A DNA stretch of 64,000 nucleotides from Halorubrum vacuolatum (GCF_900188065.1 NZ_FZNQ01000001.1:310001-374000), one strand, 5' to 3'. Counted from the stretch's first letter, positions 25,000 to 34,151 are shown. Notes: generated by a model not told the origin, from the sequence alone. Numbers and translations are program-made.

Positions 25000-25140
25000 T
25001 TATATATCGTCTCACCACCCGGTTGGTGGGATTTATAAACGGCCGATCGAGTCCGGGATCGATAGCTGCGTCCCCTGTATTGACCGCAACCGAGCCGAAA
25101 TATATCAAATCAGAAGGATTTCAACAGAGCCGTTTTATAT
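25000..25140 (+). promoter_or_regulatory. Cluster of TATA-like boxes upstream of the SLC13 transporter
   Basis: A/T blocks TTATATA at 25000, TTTATAA at 25032 and TTTATATAA at 25133, in DNA that is otherwise GC-rich. The first two are 32-33 nt apart, the same spacing as in R1/R2. A further TTTTTATC block around 25210, about 30 nt before the transporter ATG, is its likely promoter; the role of the others is unknown. Confidence 0.35.
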
Positions 25141-25240
25141 AACCGTCCGCTGCTTTAAAAGCGGCTGGCCTGCTGGTTTCACATCCACCATCCGATCGCT
25201 TCGGGAGGATTTTTATCGCCGCCTCCATTCGAGGGTATCT

Positions 25241-27100
25241 ATGGACGCATCTCTCGTGGTACAGGCCGGCGGGGAGATCCCCCCGCTCACCACGGAGATC
25301 CTGGTCATCTTTGCGATCATCGCGCTCGCGCTGGTCCTCTTCATCACCGAACCGGTCCCGATCGACATCGTCGCGATCGCCGTGCTCGTCGCGCTCGTCG
25401 TGCTCGAACCGTGGACGCAGATCGATCCCGCGACGGGCGTCGGCGGCTTCGCCAGCTCCGCGACGGTCACCGTCCTCGCGATGTTCGTCCTGAGCGAGGG
25501 GATCCGCCGCTCGGGACTTATCAACATCATCGGGACACAGATCGCCGAGCGCTACGGCTCCAACCCGTTCAAACAGCTGCTCGCCGTCCTCGGGCTCTCC
25601 GGGGGGACGGCCGGGTTCATCAACAACACGCCGGTCGTCGCCGTGATGATCCCGATGGTGAACACGCTCTCACGGAAGACCGGCATCTCCCCGTCGAAGC
25701 TGCTCATCCCGGTCTCCTACACGGCGATGCTCGGCGGGATGCTCACGCTCATCGGCACCTCCACGAACATCCTCGCGAGCGACGTCTCCGCACGGCTCAT
25801 CGGCCGCCCCTTCTCGATGTTCGAGTTCACCCAGCTCGGCCTCCTCGTGCTCGTCACCGGGATCATCTACCTCATGACGGTCGGGCGGCTGCTCATTCCC
25901 GAGCGGATCAAGATGAGCGACGAGCTGATCGAGGGCTTCGAGATGACGGAGTACCTGACGGAGGTGGTCGTGACGGAGGACTCACGGCTCATCGGCAAGA
26001 CCGTCCCGGACGGACTCGCCGAGCTCAAAGTCGAAGCCGACATCGTCCAACTCGTCCGGAACAAGCAGGTGTTCAGCGAGCCGCTCGCCCGCAAGGAGAT
26101 CCGCGCCGGTGACGTCCTCGTGTTGCGGACGGATCAGGAGAGCCTGCTCACGTTCATCGAGTCGGAGGGGCTCGAACTCGCCCCGGACGCCGAGGTCGAC
26201 GAGGACCAGCTTCGCGTCGAGGACGACGAGTTGGAGCCGGTCACCGACCAGCGGCTCGTCGAGGTCGTCATCTCGCCGGAGGCGTCGGTACTCGGACAGA
26301 CCCTCGAGACGCTGAACTTCCGGCAGCGATACGACGCGACGGTGCTCGCGATCCGCCGCGGCGGGGAGATCATCCACGCGCGGATGGACGAGCGCCGACT
26401 TCGGGCGGGCGACACGCTCCTGATCCAAGCGACCGAAACCACCGTCAAGCGCTTCGCCAACGACCGCGACTTCATCGTCGCCCAGGAGCTCACCCTCCCC
26501 GACTTCCGCTACTCGAAGATGCCCCTCGCGATCGGGATCGTGGTCGCGGTCGTCGCGCTCGCGGCGCTCGAGATCGTCCCCATCCTGATCAGCGCGCTCG
26601 GCGGCATCGTCGCGATGGTCGCGACGGGCTGTGTCAAACCCGAGGAGGTCTACCCGTCGGTCGACTGGAGCGTGATCGTCCTGCTCGCCGGGCTCATCCC
26701 GCTCGGCGTCGCGATGGAGCGGACGGGAGCCGCCGAGTGGCTCGCGAGCGTCATCGTCGTCTACGGCGTGAGCCTCTCGCCGGTCGTCCTCCTCGGCGCG
26801 TTCTACCTGTTCACCGCGCTCATCACCAACGTCGTGAGCAACAACGCGAGCGTCGTGTTGATGATCCCCGTCGCCATCGACACGGCCAACGCGATCGGTG
26901 CCGACCCGTTTTCGTTCGTGCTCGCGGTCACCTTCGCCGCCTCGACGGCGATGATGACGCCCATCGGCTACCAGACGAACCTCATGGTCTACGGGCCCGG
27001 CGGCTACAAGTTCACGGACTTCTTCCGCGTCGGCGCGCCCCTCCAGTTGCTGTTGACGGTCGTCACGACGCTCGGGATCGTCGCGTTTTGGGGGGTGTAG
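25241..27100 (+). CDS. SLC13/DASS-type transporter with two TrkA-C domains
   Basis: A 619-residue permease. Two hydrophobic halves (about 18-225 and 425-618) carry the anion-transporter repeat signatures SGGTAGFINNTPVVAVMIPMV (near 120-140) and TALITNVVSNNASVVLMIPVA (near 525-545). Between them lie two RCK_C/TrkA-C domains (about 238-310 and 335-410; each with GDVLV/GDTLLI strands) that probably bind a regulatory ligand. Such proteins carry sulfate or dicarboxylates with sodium; the substrate is not readable. The start is the ATG (MDASLVVQAGG) after a TATA-like block; the open frame upstream runs through repeat R2 and is not coding. Confidence 0.88.
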   Translation: MDASLVVQAGGEIPPLTTEILVIFAIIALALVLFITEPVPIDIVAIAVLVALVVLEPWTQIDPATGVGGFASSATVTVLAMFVLSEGIRRSGLINIIGTQIAERYGSNPFKQLLAVLGLSGGTAGFINNTPVVAVMIPMVNTLSRKTGISPSKLLIPVSYTAMLGGMLTLIGTSTNILASDVSARLIGRPFSMFEFTQLGLLVLVTGIIYLMTVGRLLIPERIKMSDELIEGFEMTEYLTEVVVTEDSRLIGKTVPDGLAELKVEADIVQLVRNKQVFSEPLARKEIRAGDVLVLRTDQESLLTFIESEGLELAPDAEVDEDQLRVEDDELEPVTDQRLVEVVISPEASVLGQTLETLNFRQRYDATVLAIRRGGEIIHARMDERRLRAGDTLLIQATETTVKRFANDRDFIVAQELTLPDFRYSKMPLAIGIVVAVVALAALEIVPILISALGGIVAMVATGCVKPEEVYPSVDWSVIVLLAGLIPLGVAMERTGAAEWLASVIVVYGVSLSPVVLLGAFYLFTALITNVVSNNASVVLMIPVAIDTANAIGADPFSFVLAVTFAASTAMMTPIGYQTNLMVYGPGGYKFTDFFRVGAPLQLLLTVVTTLGIVAFWGV

Positions 27101-27191
27101 CCTGAGAAGTGACTCGTGTCACGTTCAGCTATGGGAAAGATCACTAATTCATGGGATAAAATATTTGTCTGCTCCAAAACAAGGGAACACT

Positions 27192-27467
27192 ATGTCAGTC
27201 GAAACGGACTCGCACGGACGTCTCTATCTGTCTTCCGAGCTACGGCAAAAATACGGAGAAAAGTTTCACATTGTCGAATACGACGATCGACTCGAACTCA
27301 TCCCGATCGAAGAGGACCCACTACGGGCAGTTCGGGAAGCAGCCGGTGATGCCTTTGAGGGTACGTCGGTCGAGGCACTCAAAAAAGACGCGCTCGAACA
27401 GGCTCAAAACGAAGCGAAAGCGGACCTCGAACGGGCGACGGGTGAGGCAGGGGACGCCAGTGAATGA
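27192..27467 (+). CDS. AbrB/MazE-like antitoxin (VapB type)
   Basis: 91 residues. The N-terminal swapped-hairpin DNA-binding fold reads GRLYLSSELRQKYGEKFHIVEYDDRLELIPIE (about 9-40), and the rest is an acidic helical tail (DALEQAQNEAKADLERATGEAG) suited to wrap the toxin. Its stop overlaps the start of the PIN-domain gene by 4 nt (ATGA), the usual antitoxin-first arrangement. The ATG before SVETDSHGR is preceded by A/T-rich DNA (27130-27190) that is much less GC-rich than the neighbourhood, a sign of horizontal acquisition. The operon is probably autoregulated by the complex, as in the family. Confidence 0.85.
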   Translation: MSVETDSHGRLYLSSELRQKYGEKFHIVEYDDRLELIPIEEDPLRAVREAAGDAFEGTSVEALKKDALEQAQNEAKADLERATGEAGDASE

Positions 27468-27850
27468 CGGTCTTCGTGGAGACTGATTTCGTTATTGCAC
27501 TGGTGAAAAATTCCGACTGGCTCAAAGGACGGGCTGAGGAGGCTCTTGAAAGCCATGATGTCGTCACCTCTCCGTTCTCGTATCTTGAACTGCTGCTCAT
27601 CCGGGAACGGTACGAATACGACTACCCGCGACTGGTCGCGAATATGCTCGATATCGTTCCCGTCCGGACCGATGAAGAACGCCAGATCGTTTTAAAGGCA
27701 GTTCACTACTACGAGGAAGGGCTGACCCCATTCGACGCCTTTCACGCCGCTACTGCCGAGACCTGCGGCTATCCAATTCTCTCATCGGACATGGCGTACG
27801 AAGTCGTCGGTTCCGAACGCCTTCCATTGGAGCCTGATACGAGGGGGTGA
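27464..27850 (+). CDS. PIN-domain toxin (VapC type)
   Basis: A 128-residue PIN ribonuclease. The acidic metal-binding residues are in place: D8 in VETDFVIAL, E42 in SYLELLL, D90 in LTPFDAFHAA and D108 in SSDMAYE. VapC toxins cleave tRNA or rRNA when freed from the VapB antitoxin encoded just upstream with a 4-nt overlap. Length and motif spacing fit the family. Codon and base use are less GC-rich than the surrounding genes. It is convergent with a stress-protein gene 8 nt away. Confidence 0.88.
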   Translation: MTVFVETDFVIALVKNSDWLKGRAEEALESHDVVTSPFSYLELLLIRERYEYDYPRLVANMLDIVPVRTDEERQIVLKAVHYYEEGLTPFDAFHAATAETCGYPILSSDMAYEVVGSERLPLEPDTRG

Positions 27851-27858
27851 GCCGCTAG

Positions 27859-28266
27859 TTATTCCCGCACAATAAGGACCGATGTGGACGCGTGACGGGC
27901 GACCCTCTCGGTGACGTCACCGATGAAGAACCGCTTCGCGGTCGAGGGGCGTTTTCCACCGAGCACGATGAGGTCCGCGTCCATCGACTCCGCGTACGTG
28001 AGGATCGTTTCGGCGGGATCGCCCCGTTCAAGCGTCGTCGTCACGTCGATGCCCCGTTCAGCGGCACGAACCTCTACCTCCCGTAACGCTGTGTCGCCCG
28101 CCTGAACGAACGGCTCGCTCATCGCCTCGGTGCGGTCGAATCGTCGATCAACGACGAAGAGGGCATGGAGAGAGGCACCCTCCGCTTCAGCGAGGCCAAT
28201 CGCCTGATCGACTGCGACATCGGCTTCGGGGCTGTCGTCCGTCGCAACGAGGATCCGCTCGTACAT
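27859..28266 (-). CDS. Universal stress protein (UspA family)
   Basis: 135 residues with the full Usp fold: MYERILVATDDSPEADVAVDQAI at the N-terminus and, at the C-terminus, LIVLGGKRPSTAKRFFIGDVTERVARHASTSVLIV. The nucleotide-binding loop is GGKRPS rather than the usual GSHGRSG, so ATP binding is less certain than for the Usp at 21622-22059. Single gene, convergent with the VapC toxin. Specific function unknown. Confidence 0.85.
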   Translation of the reverse strand: MYERILVATDDSPEADVAVDQAIGLAEAEGASLHALFVVDRRFDRTEAMSEPFVQAGDTALREVEVRAAERGIDVTTTLERGDPAETILTYAESMDADLIVLGGKRPSTAKRFFIGDVTERVARHASTSVLIVRE

Positions 28267-28348
28267 ACCGCCCCTTCCGGTGGGAACTGCAAGTAGCTTT
28301 CCGGCACCTATCGAGGTCAGCGATGAGCCCGAAAACGAACCGAACGCC

Positions 28349-30310
28349 TCAGTCGTCGAGCGCGGTCGCCGCCGAGAGCGACTCGTCTATCTCGGCTTCG
28401 GCCATCTTCTCGATGAGCGCCTCAAGCACGGCTTCACGGCGACCCTTCACGAACTTGATCGAGCCGACGACGAGGTGACCGCCACCGGAGACGCCCGCCT
28501 CGGGCAACTCCTCGTTCAACTCGGTGACCATCGTCGGGATATCGAGCCGGACGCCGTCGGAGCGCAACACACAGAAATCGGGGCCGTAGCCGATGGTGAT
28601 CACCGGGTCACCCGTCTCCTGGACGCGGGTGTCGTGGAGTTCGCCGGTCGTCTTCCCGGGCGCGGGATAGGTGAACCGGCGGGCGTACTCGTCCAGATCG
28701 ATCCGGTAGAGGTGCGCACCGGAGGCGAGTCGCTCGTGTTCGACGTGCGCGTCGAGCGCGTCGAGCTGGCGGTCGACGTCGCGAGCGGCGCGCTCCGAGA
28801 GGAAGGCCACGAGCTCCTCGTGGCGGTCGGGGTCGTCACAGCCGACGTTGAGGACGTCGTTGACGAGCGTCTTTCCTTCCGAATAGCGCAGCCAGTGGGC
28901 GGCGTAATCGAGCGCCTCGCCGATGTCGAGCAGGTCGTCCTGTTCGTAGCCCGCCTCGGCGGCGAGCGCGATGTAGTCATCCATGACCTCCGCCTTCGAG
29001 CGGTCCGAGAGGCCGGCGACGGCGGGGACGTGTTCCAACTCCTCGGTGAGCGAGGGGTCGATCAACCGGGCCAACTCGACACACATCATGCCCGTCGTGA
29101 TCCGGTAGTCCTCCCCGTGGAGGTACGGGTTGACGTGTGCATCGAGCAGCGGCCCGACCGCCTCGGGGTCGGGATGGTGATGATCGACCACCGCGATGGG
29201 GATGTCGTAATGGGTGAGGTTCTCGTAGGCCGGGACGTCCTCCTCCGTCGAGCCGTTATCGAGCATCAGGAGGAACGGAAGCTTCTGGCCGTGTCGGGCC
29301 CGTCCCGCGAGCGCGAAGTTGAGGTCGCGGGTCACGTCCTCCATCTCGTAGAAGGGGGCCTTGCTCGGCAGCCGTTTGAAGAGGTGTCGGGGTGCCTTCG
29401 GATCCTCATGCACGTCGCGGACGAGCCGTTCGAGCGCGAGCTGGACGGGAATGGCCGCACACATGCCGTCGCCGTCGGCGTGATGCCGGACTCGGATCGG
29501 TCGGCCGGCGAGAACGGTTCGACGGAGCAGTCGGGCCAGATCGCGGAGGTCCGCATGGATCGGCTCGAACGCCTCCCACTCGACGAGCGGGTCGATCGCG
29601 GCCGGCTCGGCGCGTTCGTCGAGGGCCGCCTCGTAGCGCTCGCGGGCTTCCGCGGCGCGGTCGCCGGCGAGCGGCTTCAACGAATCGACCTCAAGCTGGA
29701 GGGCGTCCCCGCGGGTCTCCACCGTCCCCGCGACGTGGACCATATCGCCGACCTCGACGCTCGGGTACGCCCGGACGCCCGCCTCGGCGAAGGCCGCACA
29801 GGCGATCACGCCGGTCGCGTCCGCGACGCCGAAGATCGTCGGGCCGCCGGTCTGTTTCGCCTGCACGACTTCCCCCTCGACGGTGACCTCCGCACCCGGC
29901 GAGAGCCCGCGAACACGGGAAACGTCGGGCTCGTGTTCGACCGTCTCGGTCGTGTAGTCGGCGAACGTCTCGTCGTCGAAGGCGATATCGCCGTTCTCCC
30001 TGACGTCGGTCAATCGAACGATCAACCGGTCGCCGACCGCGTACTCGCCGTCGAGGTTCGACTCGTGGATGAGCCCGGAGACGACGTCGGAGACGTCGAC
30101 GAAGACGCCGTAGTCGACGACGCCGTTGACCTCGGCGTGATAGCACGCGTCGGTTTCGACGTCGGCGAGGGTGCAGTCGGGTGCCAAGTCGTAGACGACC
30201 GGCCGATCGGTGGACGCCTCCCCGGCGGTCGCCCCCTCGGCCGTCGTGGCTTCGGGTTCGGGGCTCGAATCGCCCCGCGTGCCGGAATCCCCGGCGGATG
30301 GTTCACTCAT
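28349..30310 (-). CDS. DHH/DHHA1 phosphoesterase with S1 and OB nucleic-acid-binding domains (RecJ-like)
   Basis: A 653-residue protein. After an acidic leader come an S1-type RNA-binding domain (about 45-115, GVVDYGVFVDVSDVVSGLIHESNL), an OB fold (about 125-215, GAEVTVEGEVVQAKQTGGPTIFGVAD), the DHH catalytic domain with HHADGDGMCAA (about 268) and VVDHHHPDPE (near 375), and a DHHA1 domain whose GGGHLVVGSIKF motif is near 615. Relatives include archaeal RecJ-like nucleases that act on RNA or single-stranded DNA. The ATG giving MSEPSAGDSG is the start. The JAMM protease and FAD synthase genes are divergent from it. Confidence 0.88.
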   Translation of the reverse strand: MSEPSAGDSGTRGDSSPEPEATTAEGATAGEASTDRPVVYDLAPDCTLADVETDACYHAEVNGVVDYGVFVDVSDVVSGLIHESNLDGEYAVGDRLIVRLTDVRENGDIAFDDETFADYTTETVEHEPDVSRVRGLSPGAEVTVEGEVVQAKQTGGPTIFGVADATGVIACAAFAEAGVRAYPSVEVGDMVHVAGTVETRGDALQLEVDSLKPLAGDRAAEARERYEAALDERAEPAAIDPLVEWEAFEPIHADLRDLARLLRRTVLAGRPIRVRHHADGDGMCAAIPVQLALERLVRDVHEDPKAPRHLFKRLPSKAPFYEMEDVTRDLNFALAGRARHGQKLPFLLMLDNGSTEEDVPAYENLTHYDIPIAVVDHHHPDPEAVGPLLDAHVNPYLHGEDYRITTGMMCVELARLIDPSLTEELEHVPAVAGLSDRSKAEVMDDYIALAAEAGYEQDDLLDIGEALDYAAHWLRYSEGKTLVNDVLNVGCDDPDRHEELVAFLSERAARDVDRQLDALDAHVEHERLASGAHLYRIDLDEYARRFTYPAPGKTTGELHDTRVQETGDPVITIGYGPDFCVLRSDGVRLDIPTMVTELNEELPEAGVSGGGHLVVGSIKFVKGRREAVLEALIEKMAEAEIDESLSAATALDD

Positions 30311-30457
30311 ACACCAGTAGTCGGGAACGACCGGTTTTAAGGCTGTTCTCTTGCGTTTCGCCGGTGCCTCGGCGGCAGCGCCGGTGTCGATCGGGCGGGC
30401 GGTCATCCCTACCGCCCGTCCGGAACCCCTATGAGGCGACGGCGACTTCTTCGAGGT

Positions 30458-31102
30458 ATGCGACTGTTCCGGTCGAACGAGCTCCTCGGGATCGCCCGGG
30501 AGACCATGGAGTTCATCCTCGAAGCCAGCGAGGAGACTCATCCCAACGAGTACATGGGGTTCCTTCGCGCGGACGACGCGCGAAAGCTCGACATCGACCG
30601 GGAGGGCCACGTCATCACCGACGTACTCGTCATTCCCGGCACCGAATCGAATCCGGTGAGCGCGAGCGTCCGCTCGCACATGAAGCCGAACGACATGCGC
30701 TCGGTCGGGTCGGTTCACTCCCACCCGAATGGGGCGCTGCGGCCGAGCGCGGCCGACCTCGCGACGTTCGGGCAGGGCGAGGTACACATCATCGTCGGGG
30801 CGCCGTACGGATGGGGCGACTGGAAGGCGTTCGATAACGACGGCCGTCCACGGACGCTCGAGGTGCTCGACGTCGAGGTCCCCGATCAGCACTTCTTCGA
30901 TTTCACCCAGGAGGACATCGACCGCGAACTCATCGAGGAGGGATACGAACGGGGTGTCGTCGAGCCGGACGACCCGACCCGTGACGGCGGCGAGGGCGGA
31001 CGGAACGACGACGAACGGAAACGAAACGGCGACGAGGACGGACGGGACGGTACCGGCAGCGACGATGCGAAACGCGGCGGGTTCCTCTCGTGGTTGCGAT
31101 GA
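30458..31102 (+). CDS. JAMM/MPN+ metalloprotease (Mov34/PAD-1 family)
   Basis: A 214-residue protein with a complete JAMM zinc site: a Glu in NEYMGFLRA (near 29), the [19 protein letters not shown] motif near 86-104 giving HxHPx-S-D, and an intact beta-alpha-beta core to about 155. The C-terminal 60 residues are a highly charged, low-complexity tail ending in GGFLSWLR. Archaeal JAMM enzymes can remove ubiquitin-like SAMP proteins (desampylation), a plausible but unproved role. The start ATG ([10 protein letters not shown]) is taken over an in-frame ATG 27 nt upstream. Its stop overlaps the FAD synthase start (ATGA), so the two are cotranscribed. Confidence 0.88.
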   Translation: MRLFRSNELLGIARETMEFILEASEETHPNEYMGFLRADDARKLDIDREGHVITDVLVIPGTESNPVSASVRSHMKPNDMRSVGSVHSHPNGALRPSAADLATFGQGEVHIIVGAPYGWGDWKAFDNDGRPRTLEVLDVEVPDQHFFDFTQEDIDRELIEEGYERGVVEPDDPTRDGGEGGRNDDERKRNGDEDGRDGTGSDDAKRGGFLSWLR

Positions 31103-31548
31103 GCGGGACCCGGGTCGTCGCGCAGGGAACCTTCGATCTGCTCCATCCCGGCCACGTCCACTACCTGCGGGACGCGGCGGAATACGGCGACGAACTCCAC
31201 GTGATCGTCGCCCGCGACGTGAACATCACGCACAAGGCGAAACCGATCCTGCCGGCGGAACAGCGACGGGATATGATCGCCGCCCTCGAAGTCGTCGACG
31301 AGGCCCACCTCGGCCACCCGGAGGATATCTTCGTTCCCATCGAGCGGATCGACCCCGACGTCGTCGTTCTCGGTTACGACCAACATCACGAGGAGGCGGC
31401 CATCGCGGACGCGCTCGCCGACCGTGGACTCCGCTGTCGGGTCGAGCGGGCCACCGCGAGGGAGCCCCGTGACGGCGAGGTGCTCTCGACCGGCGACATC
31501 ATCGACCGCGTTCTCGACCGCCGGAGCATCGACGGGACGACGGGATAG
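31099..31548 (+). CDS. ribL: FAD synthase (archaeal cytidylyltransferase-like)
   Basis: A 149-residue nucleotidyltransferase with [22 protein letters not shown] at about 10-31 (HxGH site) and the downstream [17 protein letters not shown] segment (about 91-107) in the position of the ISSTxxR-like region. Archaeal RibL adenylates FMN to FAD; it belongs to the glycerol-3-phosphate cytidylyltransferase-like family, which is an alternative for the substrate. Starts with the ATG overlapping the stop of the JAMM protease gene by 4 nt. Length and motifs match RibL. Confidence 0.87.
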   Translation: MSGTRVVAQGTFDLLHPGHVHYLRDAAEYGDELHVIVARDVNITHKAKPILPAEQRRDMIAALEVVDEAHLGHPEDIFVPIERIDPDVVVLGYDQHHEEAAIADALADRGLRCRVERATAREPRDGEVLSTGDIIDRVLDRRSIDGTTG

Positions 31549-31644
31549 GGCCGGCCGCCGGTCGGTGGGCGCCTCCCGGTATCGGCGTTTCGACACCGCG
31601 CGGAAGCGCGGAAGCTATATGGACCGATCCCTAATCCATACTCA

Positions 31645-33063
31645 GTGTCGATCCCTGACCGATATCCGGCAGTCCTCGCGTCGACCGCGATGGGCGTCTA
31701 TCTCCTCCTCATCGTCGGTGCGACCACCTCGATGGCCGAGGCGGCCGCCGCGTGTACGGGCTGGCCGGCCTGTGGCGACGGCTACGCGTTACCCACGGAG
31801 CGTGCGGGGTGGGTCGCGCTCGGCCACCGGGCGCTCGCCGTCGCCGTCGGTCTCCTCGTCGTCGTCTCGACGGCCCTCGCGTGGCGAAATCAAGAGCCAC
31901 GCCGGGTCCGGCTGGCGCTCACGCTTGCGCTCGTTCTCTTCCCTGTCCAGGCCGGTCTCGGTGCGCTCACGGCAACCGGCTGGCTGCCGGCAGCGCTCGG
32001 CTCCGCGCACCTCCTCGTCGGCGTCGTCATCTTCGCCGGCGTCATCGCCGCGCTCGCGTGGTGGCTGGAGGGCGAAACCGGGACGCCCGACGACGCGCCG
32101 GGCGACTTCGAGCCCGGTACGGATCACCTCCCGCCGGCCGAGGAGGCCCCGGAGGCACCGATCCCGACCGCGACGATCCCCCGCTTAAAAGCGACCGTAT
32201 TCGCGTACTTCCGGCTGATGAAGCCACGGCTCATGTGGCTGCTCTGTCTCGTCGCCGCCGCGGCGATGGCGCTCGCTGGCGGCCCCGGGTTCACCCCCGC
32301 CACGGTCGCGGCGACCCTCGTCGGCGGCTCGCTCGCGATCGGTGCCTCCGGGACGTTCAACCACGTCCTCGAACGCGACGTGGACAAACGGATGCAGCGA
32401 ACCAGCGACCGCCCGCTGGCGACCGACCTCGTTCCCGTCCCCCGGGCGGTCGCGTTCGGCCTCCTGTTGACGGCCCTTTCGGTCGGGTTGTTCCTGACGG
32501 TGAACGTCCTCACGGCCGCGCTCGGGCTGTTCGCCATCCTCTTTTATAGCGTCGTCTACACCCTCGTGTTGAAACCGAACACGGTACAGAACACCGTCCT
32601 CGGCGGCGCGGCCGGCGCGCTCCCGGCGCTCATCGGCTGGGCGGCGGTGACCGGCGAACTCGGCGGCGGAGGGCTGTTGCTCGCGCTCGTCATCTTCCTG
32701 TGGACGCCCGCGCACTTTTATAACCTCGCGCTGGCGTACAAGGACGACTACGAGCGCGGCGGCTTCCCGATGATGCCGGTCGTCCACGGTGAGACGGCCA
32801 CCCGCCGGCACATCATCTGGTACCTCGGCGCGACGCTCGTGGCCGCCGCGGTGCTCGCGCTCGTCGCCGAGCCGCTCGGCGGGCTGTACGCCGCCGTCGG
32901 CGTCGCCCTCGGGGCGATCTTCCTCTGGATGGTCGTCCGGCTGCACTACGAGCGGACGGAGGCAGCCGCGTTCCGCGCGTTCCACGCCTCGAACGCCTAC
33001 CTCGGGCTCCTGCTGTTCGCCGTCGTCATCGACGCGCTCGTCATCGATGCCATCATGATCTGA
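31645..33063 (+). CDS. ctaB: Haem O synthase (CtaB) fused to an N-terminal CtaA-like domain
   Basis: A 472-residue membrane protein. The first 150 residues form four helices resembling half of haem A synthase (ACTGWPACGDGYALPTE at 36-52 and GHRALAVAVGLLVVVSTALAW). Residues 190-472 are a UbiA-type farnesyltransferase with the N/DxxD motif NHVLERDVDKRMQRTSDRPL near 238-257 and the second motif YKDDYERGGFPMMP near 370-383. It farnesylates haem B to haem O for terminal oxidases. This two-domain form is usual in haloarchaea. Translation starts with GTG. The next gene, a membrane protein, follows by 46 nt and is probably in the same operon. Confidence 0.9.
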   Translation: MSIPDRYPAVLASTAMGVYLLLIVGATTSMAEAAAACTGWPACGDGYALPTERAGWVALGHRALAVAVGLLVVVSTALAWRNQEPRRVRLALTLALVLFPVQAGLGALTATGWLPAALGSAHLLVGVVIFAGVIAALAWWLEGETGTPDDAPGDFEPGTDHLPPAEEAPEAPIPTATIPRLKATVFAYFRLMKPRLMWLLCLVAAAAMALAGGPGFTPATVAATLVGGSLAIGASGTFNHVLERDVDKRMQRTSDRPLATDLVPVPRAVAFGLLLTALSVGLFLTVNVLTAALGLFAILFYSVVYTLVLKPNTVQNTVLGGAAGALPALIGWAAVTGELGGGGLLLALVIFLWTPAHFYNLALAYKDDYERGGFPMMPVVHGETATRRHIIWYLGATLVAAAVLALVAEPLGGLYAAVGVALGAIFLWMVVRLHYERTEAAAFRAFHASNAYLGLLLFAVVIDALVIDAIMI

Positions 33064-33109
33064 TCGGACGAACCGGCCAGCAGCCATCCCACCCATCCAA
33101 CGATTTCGA

Positions 33110-33811
33110 ATGGCTACCTCAACGATCACCGAACACGTCTCCGACCTCGTGACCAGCGTCCGCGAGGCGGCCCCCTCGCTTCGGACGCTCGGGATCGCGG
33201 CGTTCGTTCTCAACCTCCAGCTCGTCGCGGTGGTCGGCTACTACGCCGCGCTCGGGTCGTTCCCGTCGACCCCGCGATACGTCGCCTACGGGCTGATCTG
33301 GGTGAACGTCTCCGTGCTCGTCCTCTGGAAGGTGCAGATCCCGTCGGGGTACGGGTTCGAGACGCGCCGGCGGGCGCTGACGATCGCCGCGAGCTACTTC
33401 GCGCTGCTCGCCTTCTTCGCGGGGCTCGTCGCCACCGGCGTCCCCGACCACGCGGTCAACACCCGGATCGCGTGGCTGCCACCGGGGTGGGGTCCCGCGT
33501 TGGTGCATGCCGGCCCGTGGCTCACCGTCATCGTGATGCCGGCGTACGTGCTCGGCTATCTCGCGTTAGCGAAGTTGATATATATCGCCGTGTTGGAGGC
33601 CTCGGGGTCGCTCGCTGCCGGGATCCTCGGGCTGTTTTCGTGTATCTCGTGTACCCTCCCGATCCTCGCGATGATCGGCTCCGCGATATTCGGTGGAACC
33701 GGGCTGCTCGCGGCGACCGCGCTCGACGCCTCCTATGACCTCTCGACGGCGGTGTTTCTGATCACGGTCGCGCTGCTGCTCTGGCGACCGGGGATCCGTG
33801 GTCGGAGATGA
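33110..33811 (+). CDS. Haloarchaeal multi-pass membrane protein next to ctaB, unknown function
   Basis: A 233-residue protein with about six hydrophobic helices (roughly 27-47, 57-75, 90-108, 140-160, 170-190 and 205-225). The C-terminal FSCISCTLPILAMIGSAIFGG segment has a CxxC pair facing a helix, which may bind haem or metal. I recognise it as a regular companion of ctaB in haloarchaea (a DUF7546-like family) but no function is known; a role in terminal-oxidase or haem assembly is inferred from position only. Start is the ATG giving MATSTITEHVS. Confidence 0.7.
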   Translation: MATSTITEHVSDLVTSVREAAPSLRTLGIAAFVLNLQLVAVVGYYAALGSFPSTPRYVAYGLIWVNVSVLVLWKVQIPSGYGFETRRRALTIAASYFALLAFFAGLVATGVPDHAVNTRIAWLPPGWGPALVHAGPWLTVIVMPAYVLGYLALAKLIYIAVLEASGSLAAGILGLFSCISCTLPILAMIGSAIFGGTGLLAATALDASYDLSTAVFLITVALLLWRPGIRGRR

Positions 33812-33826
33812 TCGCTTCGGGAACAC

Positions 33827-33834
33827 CTTATATA
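33827..33834 (+). promoter_or_regulatory. TATA-like box for the Rdx-family gene
   Basis: TTATATAC about 27 nt before the ATG at 33858, the spacing expected for a leaderless transcript. Confidence 0.5.
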
Positions 33835-33857
33835 CCGAGCGGACACGATCGTCGAGT

Positions 33858-34100
33858 ATGACGCGAGTCGAGGTCGAATACTGCGTGCCGTGTGGGATGT
33901 TGAATCGAGCGAACGACGTCGCGCGGGCGGTCCTCGAACAGTTCGGCGAGGGCGTCGAGGAGGTCGCACTCGTCACCGGCGACGACGGGATCTTCATCGT
34001 CCGCGTCGACGGCGAGGTCGTCTTCGACAAGACCGAGGACGACTACGACGTCGACGCGATCGTGCGCGCGGTGAAGCCACACGTCGGTGCGGCCGCCTGA
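33858..34100 (+). CDS. Rdx family protein (SelW/SelT-like thioredoxin fold)
   Basis: 80 residues with the CxxC of the selenoprotein W-like Rdx family at C9 and C12 (VEYCVPCGMLNRA), followed by the expected helix and a DDGIFIVRVDGEVVFDKTEDD beta hairpin. The archaeal version uses cysteine in place of selenocysteine. The family is thought to do thiol redox work, but physiological partners are not known. It has its own TATA-like box and stands between the ctaB operon and the convergent LLM oxidoreductase. Confidence 0.85.
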   Translation: MTRVEVEYCVPCGMLNRANDVARAVLEQFGEGVEEVALVTGDDGIFIVRVDGEVVFDKTEDDYDVDAIVRAVKPHVGAAA

Positions 34101-34151
34101 GAATGGTCGTTTCCGATCCGTCAGGTCACAGGCGACCTTCCACGTGCAGCG

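Noticed and set aside
24818-25240. N-terminal extension of the SLC13 transporter
   Set aside because: The frame is open upstream but runs through repeat R2 and TATA-rich DNA; the ATG at 25241 follows a promoter and begins the conserved protein.
28280-30340. 686-residue open frame on the plus strand
   Set aside because: It lies opposite the DHH phosphoesterase gene and reads as a charge-rich shadow without domains, a common artefact at high GC.
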